Source: DATEPR01 sp036491115 (GTDB lineage Bacteria > Actinomycetota > Actinomycetes > Mycobacteriales > Pseudonocardiaceae). From it: 64,000 bases of DNA. The stretch lies in the NCBI GenBank assembly GCA_036491115.1, contig DASXCQ010000097.1, positions 124,001 to 188,000 on the forward strand, given 5' to 3'. The notes beneath the pieces are model-generated. The model was not told the origin of the DNA and did not search any database. It worked only from the letters and a program-made list of their open reading frames with translations. Position 1 is the first letter of the stretch. The number at the start of each line of letters is the position of its first letter. Of the stretch, positions 34,050-41,252 are shown in pieces. The translations under genes and the position numbers were made by a program.

Positions 34050-34985
34050 TCAGCGGGCCAACCGGGCCAGGCGCTGCTGGGTCGGCCAGCGCACGTCCCG
34101 CGCCCAACCCAGTGTCTCGAAGATGCGGATCATTCGGGCCGAAATGTCCCACTGGCCACGGCGGACACCGTGCCGGGCGCACGTCGGGTCCGCGTGGTGC
34201 GAGTTGTGCCACGACTCACCGAAGGACAGGATCGCCAGCGGCCAGAAGTTCGCCGCCCTGTCCCTGGACGCGAACGGGCGGCCACCGATCACGTGACAGA
34301 TCGAATTGATCGACCAGGTGACGTGGTGCAGCAAGGAGATCCGCACCAGGCTGGCCCAGAAGAACGCGGTCAGCGCACCCCACCACGACCAGGTCGCCAG
34401 GCCGCCGATCAGCGCGGGCAGCCCGAGGCTGAGCCCCATCCACAGCGGAATCAGGCCGTCGACCACGCGAATGTCCTTGTCGGCCACGAGATCCGGGGCG
34501 AAGCGGGCCGGGTTGGTCTTACCGCGTTCGAAGATCCAACCCACGTGGGAGTGCCAGAGACCCTTGCTCAGCGCGAGGGCACCGGTCCCGTAACGCCACG
34601 GCGAGTGCGGGTCACCGTCCCGATCGGAGAACGCGTGGTGGCGGCGGTGGTCGGCGACCCATTCGGTGAGCGCGCCCTGCATCGCCATGCTGCCCGCCAC
34701 CGCGAGCGCGATCCGCAGTGGCCGGACCGCCTTGAACGAGCCGTGCGTGAACAGCCGGTGATAGCCCACCGTGACAGCCGTACCGGTCAGCAGATAGAAA
34801 CCTGTGGCCAGGCCGACGTTCACCCAGGTGAGACCCCATCCCCAGGCCACGCCGGCCGCACCGGCCAGCGCGAGAAACGGCACCAGGATGAACACGTAGA
34901 GCATCCCCTGCTCAAAGGCCGTTCGTTCGGGGCCGAACATGGGCTTCGTGCCGTCGGCGCGCGCGGGCGCCTCGATGGTGGGCAT
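34050..34985 (-). CDS. Acyl-CoA delta-9 fatty acid desaturase
   Basis: A 311-residue membrane di-iron desaturase. Three His boxes: HRLFTH (76-81), HRRHH (113-117) and HNSHH (near 255-259), with four membrane helices in two pairs. It introduces a cis double bond into saturated acyl-CoA to raise membrane fluidity. ATG 34985 with GGAG 10 bases upstream. Divergent from the cold-shock gene at 35226, so the two cold-response functions share one 240-bp control region. Confidence 0.93.
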   Translation of the reverse strand: MPTIEAPARADGTKPMFGPERTAFEQGMLYVFILVPFLALAGAAGVAWGWGLTWVNVGLATGFYLLTGTAVTVGYHRLFTHGSFKAVRPLRIALAVAGSMAMQGALTEWVADHRRHHAFSDRDGDPHSPWRYGTGALALSKGLWHSHVGWIFERGKTNPARFAPDLVADKDIRVVDGLIPLWMGLSLGLPALIGGLATWSWWGALTAFFWASLVRISLLHHVTWSINSICHVIGGRPFASRDRAANFWPLAILSFGESWHNSHHADPTCARHGVRRGQWDISARMIRIFETLGWARDVRWPTQQRLARLAR

Positions 34986-35225
34986 CAGTGGGGTACTCCG
35001 AACATGATGGGACGTCCTGGGGGTAGCCCGCCGGTCGCGGTCATGACCGCTGGTGTCGACGTCGAACGCGACCCGAGGCAGACGGTCCAGGTCGCGCGAC
35101 CGACTGTACTCGAACTCTTGCATACCGTGGGAGGGCGCGCGATCGGCGTTGACCCTGTAGTGTGACTGCCCGGTTGTCGGCTGACCTCAGGGTGGGGCGG
35201 GACGACGCCGCAAGGAGAGTTCAGC
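34986..35225. promoter_or_regulatory. Shared control region of desaturase and cold-shock gene
   Basis: 240 bases without a gene. It holds GGAG for the desaturase, AAGGAGA (35211-35217) for the csp gene, and a possible -10 TAGTGT at 35158-35163 that would give csp a 5' leader of about 55 bases, the kind of leader that folds as a thermosensor in other csp genes. No strong hairpin was found by eye. Confidence 0.4.
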
Positions 35226-35429
35226 ATGGCGCAAGGCACCGTGAAGTGGTTCAACGGCGAAAAGGGCTACGGGTTCATCACCCAGGACGCCGGTGGACCG
35301 GACGTGTTCGTCCACTACTCGGAGATTCAGGGTACCGGCTTCAAGTCCCTCGATGAGGGTCAGAGGGTCGAGTACGAGGTTGGACAGGGCCAGAAGGGCC
35401 CGCAGGCCCAGGGCGTCCGGGCCGTCTGA
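35226..35429 (+). CDS. Cold-shock protein (CspA family)
   Basis: 67 residues, one cold-shock domain: GTVKWFNGEKGYGFITQD (RNP1 KGYGFI) and DVFVHYSEI (RNP2 VFVHY), normal length. A single-stranded RNA/DNA chaperone in the cytoplasm. Strong ribosome site AAGGAGA 8 bases before the ATG; a strong hairpin terminator follows at 35443. Confidence 0.95.
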   Translation: MAQGTVKWFNGEKGYGFITQDAGGPDVFVHYSEIQGTGFKSLDEGQRVEYEVGQGQKGPQAQGVRAV

Positions 35430-35442
35430 CCAGGGCGGACAC

Positions 35443-35477
35443 GGCGGTGTGCGTGCGCGACGCGCAGGCACACCGCC
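35443..35477 (+). terminator. Hairpin terminator after the csp gene
   Basis: Arms GGCGGTGTGC and GCACACCGCC (10 perfect pairs) enclose a second stem TGCGC/GCGCA. It lies 13 bases after the csp stop. No T-run follows, as is usual in actinobacteria. Confidence 0.75.
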
Positions 35478-35771
35478 CACGACCTCTGCACCACATCCCG
35501 CTGAGATAGCGCAGTAGGCCGTCGATCTCGGCTGTGTGCACCACGACCGGCGCGGGCCACGTGCTGCGCGTACGGCAGCTCCGCCACCCCTCGGCCCAGG
35601 CGCGGCGGCGTGGAGATCGCCGGTCGAACCCCTGCGCGGCCAACCGCAACGCCAGGTCATCCCGGCGACGCGACGCCACGATCCGTCCACGGCCCCGCAC
35701 GGCCGCAACGGATCGACGCCATCGACCCTCCCGGAAGAACGCCACCTCACCAGGCGTTATGGGTAGCGGAG
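35478..35771. other. Gene-poor stretch with one doubtful minus-strand ORF
   Basis: No convincing gene. An open frame on the minus strand runs from a GTG at 35745 (starting VAFFREGRWRRSV) and could give about 90 residues before it enters the csp terminator and the csp gene itself. Its Arg-rich make-up and its overlap with csp argue against it, although its middle part (VVVHTAEIDGLLRYLSGMWC) looks protein-like. Confidence 0.4.
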
Positions 35772-35774
35772 GTG

Positions 35775-36257
35775 GTGAAGACGACCGAGCAGACGCACTG
35801 CATCGGGTGCGGTGACGAACTGCCCGCGGAGCGGGCCGAACTGGGTTACGCCTACTGCACCAAGGACACGTGCCAGAAGAAGCACTACCGGGGACTGCGG
35901 GTCACCGTGCTGGGCACCAACAAGGGTGCGGAGGTCGTGGTGACCGGCGACGCCGACGAGGTCCGGCGCCGCGGTGAGGCGGGCGAGTTGACGACCAAGG
36001 ACACCGGCCTCGGCCTGGACTACCGGTCGACCGGCGCTGCCGAGGCGCCACGCCCCCAGCGGCAGCCCGCACAGCCGGTGCGCCGCCCGGCGGCACCCCG
36101 CCCGTGGACACCGGAGCAGGAGAAGCTGGTGCGGCTCTACCACGACATGGGCCTGGACCCCGGCCGGATCGCCGAACGCGCCCGGCAGGCCGCGCCACGG
36201 TTGGGCATCACCCAGCGCCTCGCGGTGCAGATCCTGTCGTCGCCTCCGCGCAGGTAG
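35775..36257 (+). CDS. Small Cys-motif/HTH hypothetical protein
   Basis: About 160 residues. N-terminus has a zinc-ribbon-like cysteine cluster, CIGCGDELPAERAELGYAYC then C-QKKHY; a Pro/Gln/Arg linker (about 85-105) leads to a C-terminal helical domain WTPEQEKLVRLYHDMGLDPGRIAERAR resembling a helix-turn-helix. Starts uncertain: GTG 35772 or 35775, both too close to GGAGG. The 3' end overlaps the opposite exporter gene by 50 bases. I do not recognise the family; DNA or RNA binding is a guess. Confidence 0.7.
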   Translation: MKTTEQTHCIGCGDELPAERAELGYAYCTKDTCQKKHYRGLRVTVLGTNKGAEVVVTGDADEVRRRGEAGELTTKDTGLGLDYRSTGAAEAPRPQRQPAQPVRRPAAPRPWTPEQEKLVRLYHDMGLDPGRIAERARQAAPRLGITQRLAVQILSSPPRR

Positions 36258-37191
36258 CCGGCGCGGGTTCGGTGGTGATCGGGCGACCGGTGAGCCGCAC
36301 GATCACCGCGCCGGTCAGCAGCACGACACCGCCGATGACCTGGATCAGCGACAACGCCTGACCGAGCAGCACCCAGGCCAACACGGTCGCGACCACGGGT
36401 TCACCCAACGACAACACGCTGACCACCGACGACGGCAGGTACCGCAACGAGGCCATGCCGGCCAGATAGGCCACGACGGTGGCGACGAACGAGACAGCGA
36501 GCAGCAGCACCCACACCGGCGGCCGCCACGGCCCGAAGGCCGCGTCGTGGAACACGACGGTGCCGGGCAGCGACCAGACCGGAGCCACGGCGGTCACCGC
36601 GGCGGCCCCGATCACGAGGCCCCAGGTGGTGATGCCGACGGGATCGCTGGCCGCGACGCAGCGCTCGCCGAGCAGGAAGTAGGCCGCGGAGCACACGGCG
36701 GTGGCCAATCCGGCGAGCACGCCGACGGCGTCCAGCGACAGCCCGTCCCACACCTGAGCGACCATCACCAGACCCGCGACCGCGAGTCCCACGCCCACCC
36801 ACACTCGCCGCCGCAACCGGGTGCCACGAACGAACCGCACCCACAGCGTGACCAGCACCGGGGACAGGTATTCGAGCAGGAGCGCGACACCGACCGGCAG
36901 TCGGGCGACGGAGACGTAGGACACCAGTGTCACGGCGGCGACGCCGACCAGCCCGTAGGCCGCCAGGGTGGGCAGTTCCCGCCGACGCACCCGCAGGGCC
37001 TTCGGCCGGAATATCGCCGTGCCGACCAGCAGAATCACCGCACCGAGGCAGATCCGGGCGCTGGCCACCTGGTCCGTCGAGAGCCCGACATCGATCACCG
37101 CCCTGGCGAGCACGCCGGACGTGCCGAAGCACCCCGCCGAGAACACGATCAGGATCGTGCCCCGCGCGGGCGAGAGTCCCTGATCGGTCAC
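36208..37191 (-). CDS. EamA/DMT superfamily transporter
   Basis: A 327-residue membrane protein with ten helices in two EamA repeats, first GCFGTSGVLARAVIDVGLS, second beginning near AVCSAAYFLLGERCV, and the RhaT-like ending YLPSSVVSVLSLGEPVVATVLAWVLLGQ. Exporter of amino acids or other metabolites. GTG start 37191. Divergent from the monooxygenase at 37299. Confidence 0.88.
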   Translation of the reverse strand: MTDQGLSPARGTILIVFSAGCFGTSGVLARAVIDVGLSTDQVASARICLGAVILLVGTAIFRPKALRVRRRELPTLAAYGLVGVAAVTLVSYVSVARLPVGVALLLEYLSPVLVTLWVRFVRGTRLRRRVWVGVGLAVAGLVMVAQVWDGLSLDAVGVLAGLATAVCSAAYFLLGERCVAASDPVGITTWGLVIGAAAVTAVAPVWSLPGTVVFHDAAFGPWRPPVWVLLLAVSFVATVVAYLAGMASLRYLPSSVVSVLSLGEPVVATVLAWVLLGQALSLIQVIGGVVLLTGAVIVRLTGRPITTEPAPATCAEATTGSAPRGAG

Positions 37192-37298
37192 CGGGCCACT
37201 GTGCCATCCGGTCCTGACCGCACGGCACCTGGATTCGAACGGGGCCCGGGCTGCCGGCAGCGACTCACCGGGCCCACACGTCGGAGCATCATGAGGCC

Positions 37299-38411
37299 AT
37301 GGCGGGGAACGCGGTGGTCGTCGGTGGTGGGATCGCGGGGTTGGCGGCTGCCGTGGGGTTGCGGCGGCGGGGGTGGCAGGTGACGCTCCTCGAGCGGCGG
37401 CCCGAGTTGTCCGAGATCGGCGCCGGGCTTACGTTGTGGCCCAACGCTTTGCGGGCACTGGACGCGCTCGGTGTCGGGCCGGCGATTCGCGGCCTGGGAC
37501 TGGTGGAGAGTTCGTTCGGGGTGCGGAACAGCACCGGGCGGTGGCTGTCTCGCACCGACAGTGCCGTGATGGCGAAGCGGTTCGGTGACGGGATTGTCGT
37601 GCTGGAACGCCCGCAACTCCTTGCCGCGCTACGGGATGCCTGCACGGGCGTGGACATCCGGGTCAATGCCGAGGTCGACACCGTCACCGACGGCACGGTG
37701 ACCACCAGCGAGGGCGGCCACTTCACCGGCGACGTGGTGATCGGCGCGGACGGGTTGTGGAGCACCGTGCGGCGAAAGCTGTGGCCGGACAGCACGATTC
37801 GGCCCACCGGTGTGCTGGCCGCCCGCCTGATCGGTACCGTCGGCCACCCGATCAGCGACGGTGGCGAGACGTGGGGCCGCGGCGACTACGCCGGCGTCGT
37901 ACCGCTCCCGGACGGCCGGATCTACGCCTACCTGGTGGTCCCGGTCGAGCAGAGCGAGCCGGACCTGCCCTGGTGGCAGCGACGATTCGCCGACTGGCAC
38001 TTCCCGTTGCCGCAACTGCTCGCGGACCCGGAACAGTTGCTGCTCAACGAACTCTTCGACCTGGCCCCGCTGCCCACCCTGGTACACGGCAACCTCGCAC
38101 TGGTCGGCGACGCGGGCCACGCCATCACGCCCAACCTGGGCCAGGGCGCCTGCCAGGCGCTGGAAGACGCCGTCGAACTGGCCGCCTGCCTGAACCCGAA
38201 CGACGCCACACCACGACTCAACCGCTATGACGAGCGCCGCCGACCCCGCGTGCACCTGCTCGCCAAGCGATCCCGGGCAGCAGGCGTGGCCGCCGCATGG
38301 CGTGGGCGGCTACCTGTCCTGGCCAGGAACACGCTGGTCAGCGTATTGCCCGACAGCATGCTGCTGCGGAACTTCGACGCGGCCGTCAACTGGCGGCCAC
38401 CGACGGCCTGA
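37299..38411 (+). CDS. FAD-dependent monooxygenase
   Basis: A 370-residue group A flavin monooxygenase (salicylate/6-hydroxynicotinate 3-monooxygenase-like). GGGIAGLAAAVGLRRRGW, LSEIGAGLTLWPNALRAL (typical of this subgroup), DG motif VIGADGLWSTVRR and LVGDAGHAITPNLGQGACQALEDAVELA. Substrate unknown. Its stop abuts the stop of the convergent VOC gene with no base between. Confidence 0.9.
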   Translation: MAGNAVVVGGGIAGLAAAVGLRRRGWQVTLLERRPELSEIGAGLTLWPNALRALDALGVGPAIRGLGLVESSFGVRNSTGRWLSRTDSAVMAKRFGDGIVVLERPQLLAALRDACTGVDIRVNAEVDTVTDGTVTTSEGGHFTGDVVIGADGLWSTVRRKLWPDSTIRPTGVLAARLIGTVGHPISDGGETWGRGDYAGVVPLPDGRIYAYLVVPVEQSEPDLPWWQRRFADWHFPLPQLLADPEQLLLNELFDLAPLPTLVHGNLALVGDAGHAITPNLGQGACQALEDAVELAACLNPNDATPRLNRYDERRRPRVHLLAKRSRAAGVAAAWRGRLPVLARNTLVSVLPDSMLLRNFDAAVNWRPPTA

Positions 38412-38798
38412 CTACGCGCCGCTGCCGTACTGGCGGGTGATGATCTCCATCATGTGGCCGCTCGGGTCCGGGAAGTACACCCCGCTGCCGCCGTCGTTGT
38501 GGTTGATCTCGTTCGGCCGCTGCTGGTGCGGGTCGGCGAAGTAGGCGATGCCGGCCTGCCGGACGCGGGCGAACGCGGCGTCGAACTCCTCGTCGGAGAC
38601 CAGGAACGCGTAGTGCTGGCCGTCGATCTGCCCGCCGGGAGCCGTGGCGAAGTCGAGGGTGACGCCGTTGCTGGTCGCCACCGGCAGGAACGGGCCGTAC
38701 TCCGGCCCCACCTCCAGGCCCAGGATGTGTGCCAGGAACTCGGCGGACGCCCGCCTGTCCCGCGATTGCACGATCGTGTGGTTGAGCTCGACCGGCAT
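38412..38798 (-). CDS. VOC family protein (catechol dioxygenase-like)
   Basis: A 128-residue single-module VOC protein: NHTIVQSRDRRASAEFLAHILGL, HYAFLVSDEEFDAAFARV, VYFPDPSGHMMEIIT; His 7, His in the middle and Glu near the end form the expected metal site. GGAGG 9 bases before ATG 38798. Downstream neighbour of the Rieske gene region on the minus strand, gap 62 bases. Confidence 0.87.
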   Translation of the reverse strand: MPVELNHTIVQSRDRRASAEFLAHILGLEVGPEYGPFLPVATSNGVTLDFATAPGGQIDGQHYAFLVSDEEFDAAFARVRQAGIAYFADPHQQRPNEINHNDGGSGVYFPDPSGHMMEIITRQYGSGA

Positions 38799-38860
38799 GG
38801 TGCTACGCCTCCCTGAAGACAGTGCTCCGCCTTCGATCCTAACCGGGGGTAGCCGGTCCC

Positions 38861-39550
38861 TCATCCCCCGGACGAGGGCGGGGCGAACACCTGGATGGCG
38901 CCGTCGACCTCCCGGGCCTCGATCCGCGGCAGCGGTGGCAGCGGTACCCGCAGGCGGTGCTCCACGACGGCACCGGTCACCGAGAAGGTCGCGCCGTGGC
39001 ACGGGCAGTTCAGCGTCCTGGCGGGCGCGTCCAGGTCCAGTTGGCAGCCCAGGTGCGTGCAGACCCCGGACACGGCACGGACCTGGTTGTGGGTGCGGGT
39101 GACGAAGCCGGTGACGGTGCCCAGGTCGAACCGGACCGACGAACCCTCCGGCAGATCGGCCGCCCGGGCCACGGTGGTCCACCCGCCGTCGTCGGGGGTG
39201 AGCTGCTGGGCCGGTTGGGGTGTGCCGGGCGTCGGCTCGGCGTGCGACGTCAGCACGTGGTCCAGGCCGGCGCCGACCGCCGCGGACGCGGCCGCCGTCA
39301 CGCCGAGCCGCACGATGAGGGTGCGCCTGCCCAGCGGGACCGATGCCGGTCCTTCACCCATCTCGGCGGCCAGTCGCTGGTGCAGCGAGGACACGAACTC
39401 CTCCCGCACCGAGTCGGCACCCACGCGCGCCGAGCGCAGCAGGATCGCGGTGCGCAGTTCGGCGTCCGAGGCCGGATCGACCCGCAACCGCCCGTGCCGA
39501 CGCTGGTGCAACAGGTTCTCGACGAACCGCCGTGCTCCGAACATGCTCAC
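38861..39550 (-). CDS. Rieske 2Fe-2S protein coupled to an ECF sigma factor
   Basis: 229 residues: cytoplasmic helical N-terminus (1-72), twin-arginine-like GRRTLIVRLG then a membrane helix (about 78-97), linker, and a Rieske domain with CTHLGC (ligands Cys164, His166) and CPCHG (Cys182, His185); Cys169 and Cys184 can form the usual disulfide. GTG 39550 overlaps the sigma factor stop as GTGA. This is the topology and position of an anti-sigma factor, with a redox cluster as outside sensor. No zinc HxxxCxxC motif in the N-terminus. Alternatively a plain electron-transfer protein. Confidence 0.87.
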   Translation of the reverse strand: MSMFGARRFVENLLHQRRHGRLRVDPASDAELRTAILLRSARVGADSVREEFVSSLHQRLAAEMGEGPASVPLGRRTLIVRLGVTAAASAAVGAGLDHVLTSHAEPTPGTPQPAQQLTPDDGGWTTVARAADLPEGSSVRFDLGTVTGFVTRTHNQVRAVSGVCTHLGCQLDLDAPARTLNCPCHGATFSVTGAVVEHRLRVPLPPLPRIEAREVDGAIQVFAPPSSGG

Positions 39551-40050
39551 ACCCCGATCCGCTCGGCGATCCTGGCCGCCGCCTTGAGGGCCCGGTGCTG
39601 CAACACCTTCACGTTGCCCACCGTGACACCCATCGCGCCGGCCGCATCCTTCAGCGAATGGCCGAGGAGATAGCGCAGGCGCAGCACCGCTCGGTAGTTC
39701 TCCGGCAGTTCGGCGAGTATCCGCTCCGCGTCGGCCAGTCGATCAAGGCCCCCGCCGCTGTCCTCCGGTTCCGGCTCGGCCAGGTTCTCGTCCAGGGTGG
39801 TGATTTCCCGCCCCAGGGTGCGCCGCCAGTGGTCGGCCAGGACCGTGCGGGCGGTCGTGACCAGGTACGACCGGACCTCGCGCACCGACGCCGAGGTCCG
39901 CAGCGGACCCAGTGCCGCCAGGAACACCTCGGTGGTCAGGTCCTCCGCGTCCGGCCTGCTGCCGACCTTCGCGAACAGCATCCGGTAGACCCACCCGACG
40001 TTGTTCCGGTAGATCGCCTCCCAGTTCGGGTAGGCCTCAGCGCCGACCAT
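39547..40050 (-). CDS. ECF RNA polymerase sigma factor
   Basis: 167 residues. Region 2 (NNVGWVYRMLFAKVGSRPDAEDLTTEVFLAALG) and region 4 (LAELPENYRAVLRLRYLLGHSLKDAAGAMGVTVGNVKVLQHRALKAAAR), with a short acidic linker. ATG 40050 fits the family best; a TTG at 40137 would add 29 unlike residues. No clear ribosome site. Co-translated with the Rieske protein. Confidence 0.88.
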   Translation of the reverse strand: MVGAEAYPNWEAIYRNNVGWVYRMLFAKVGSRPDAEDLTTEVFLAALGPLRTSASVREVRSYLVTTARTVLADHWRRTLGREITTLDENLAEPEPEDSGGGLDRLADAERILAELPENYRAVLRLRYLLGHSLKDAAGAMGVTVGNVKVLQHRALKAAARIAERIGV

Positions 40051-40163
40051 GCGCAGGCGGGGCGGGTCGGTTGCCCGCCGTCCGGCCTGTTCGTCCGCTC
40101 TCCCGCGTCCCGCCCACACACCTATCCATACGCGCAAGGGTTACACCCCGGCCTGGAATACGG

Positions 40164-40198
40164 CTCGGCCCGGCCGCGCATCACGCGGCCGGGCCGAG
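40164..40198 (-). terminator. 15-bp hairpin terminator
   Basis: CTCGGCCCGGCCGCG and its exact complement flank the loop CATCA. It lies 20 bases past the stop of the secreted protein gene and just upstream of the sigma gene, separating the two transcripts. Confidence 0.8.
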
Positions 40199-40218
40199 AC
40201 TCCCCCGTCAGGTGCGGG

Positions 40219-40686
40219 TCAGTGACCGCACTTGGCCGACGGCGGCGCGAGCGTGACGGTGCCGTCGACGACCTCGCCGTTGTCGGTGTCCACCGCATGC
40301 GCGGTCATCACCTGGTTGCCCGGCTGGGCCGGCGTCATGCTCATCCCCTTGATGCCGGTCACGTCCGAGATCTCGTTCTGGTTCAAGAAGATCACGCCGT
40401 TGTCTGCCAGCTGGACCGTCCAGTGCTGACCGACGGCCTCGGTGTTGATCTCGAACTCCTCGCCGACGACCACCCCCGGCACCGCGCCGTCGTCGTCGTA
40501 CATCGACTTGAGCGTGAACGTGGAGCCCAGCGTGCCCACCCCCGACGTGGCCATCGCGGTGCCGCACGGCCGCCCGCCGCCGCCGTTGCCGCCGCCCTGG
40601 CTGGCGTTGGCGGTGGGTCCGGCCAGTACCGTGGCCGCGATGGCGGCACCGATGGCCAGCCCGCTGACCAGAATCCGCAGACGCAT
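40219..40686 (-). CDS. Secreted hypothetical protein
   Basis: 155 residues with a Sec signal peptide (RLRILVSGLAIGAAIAATVLA, cut near ANA-SQ), a Gly-rich stretch, then a beta-rich domain with two Cys (CGTAMA near the start, KCGH at the end) that may form a disulfide. Strong site AGGAGGAGG before ATG 40686. Family not recognised. It lies behind the MarR gene on the same strand but has its own 59-base gap. Confidence 0.75.
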   Translation of the reverse strand: MRLRILVSGLAIGAAIAATVLAGPTANASQGGGNGGGGRPCGTAMATSGVGTLGSTFTLKSMYDDDGAVPGVVVGEEFEINTEAVGQHWTVQLADNGVIFLNQNEISDVTGIKGMSMTPAQPGNQVMTAHAVDTDNGEVVDGTVTLAPPSAKCGH

Positions 40687-40745
40687 GGAAATCCTCCTCC
40701 TGCGGTGACGGCAGATGTCCGTCAGCACAGGGATACGTACGCTGG

Positions 40746-41171
40746 TTACGCGAGGAGTTCGCTCAGGATGCGGGCGAGTTGGGCGCGGTCGTCGGCGGTG
40801 AGTTTGGCGAAAACCCTGGCAGATTCGCTGCCGCTGGCCGATCGGATCTGCGCGGCGACGTCCCTGCCGTGGTCGGTCGGCGTGACCAGGGTCGCACGCC
40901 GGTCCTCCGGATCGGGGCTGCGGGCGACGAGTCCCTTGGCGGCCAGGCCGTCCAACACCTCGGTGGTGGAGCGGGGGGCGATCCGCAGGTGTTCGGACAG
41001 TTCGGACGGGCGCAGGGCGGCGTGGTGGGTCAGGACGCGCAGGGCGCGGAACTGGGAGGGTGTGAGGTCCCAGCGCGCCAGCGACTCGGCCGACACCTTG
41101 CGCAGCAGCCGGGCCACCGACCGGAAGGCGTCCGCGAGTGAGTCGTCCCGGTCCTCCGCGGAGTTCGTCAC
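40746..41171 (-). CDS. MarR family transcriptional regulator
   Basis: 141 residues. Winged helix at about 35-100: LTPSQFRALRVLTHHAALRPSELSEHLRIAPRSTTEVLDGL, then wing SPDPEDRRATLVTPT (typical DxRxxxxxLT). Divergent from an ABC exporter with several palindromes between, so it probably represses both genes and releases on binding a drug-like ligand. Confidence 0.9.
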   Translation of the reverse strand: MTNSAEDRDDSLADAFRSVARLLRKVSAESLARWDLTPSQFRALRVLTHHAALRPSELSEHLRIAPRSTTEVLDGLAAKGLVARSPDPEDRRATLVTPTDHGRDVAAQIRSASGSESARVFAKLTADDRAQLARILSELLA

Positions 41172-41186
41172 GGGAATAGCGTAACC

Positions 41187-41228
41187 ACAACTCCCGTTGT
41201 AGCCTCATAGTGAGGTTACCTCAGTAAC
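41187..41228. promoter_or_regulatory. Three consecutive palindromes between MarR and ABC exporter
   Basis: ACAAC-TCCC-GTTGT (41187-41200), CCTCA-TAG-TGAGG (41203-41215) and GTTAC-CTCA-GTAAC (41215-41228), each perfect. TAACAT at 41225-41230 can be the -10 of the exporter. Good candidates for MarR sites. Confidence 0.65.
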
Positions 41229-41252
41229 ATCCTCGATGATGGGAGCACCCAC

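Noticed and set aside
35341..35745. Minus-strand frame of about 134 codons
   Set aside because: It overlaps the csp gene and its terminator; composition Arg-rich, family not recognised.
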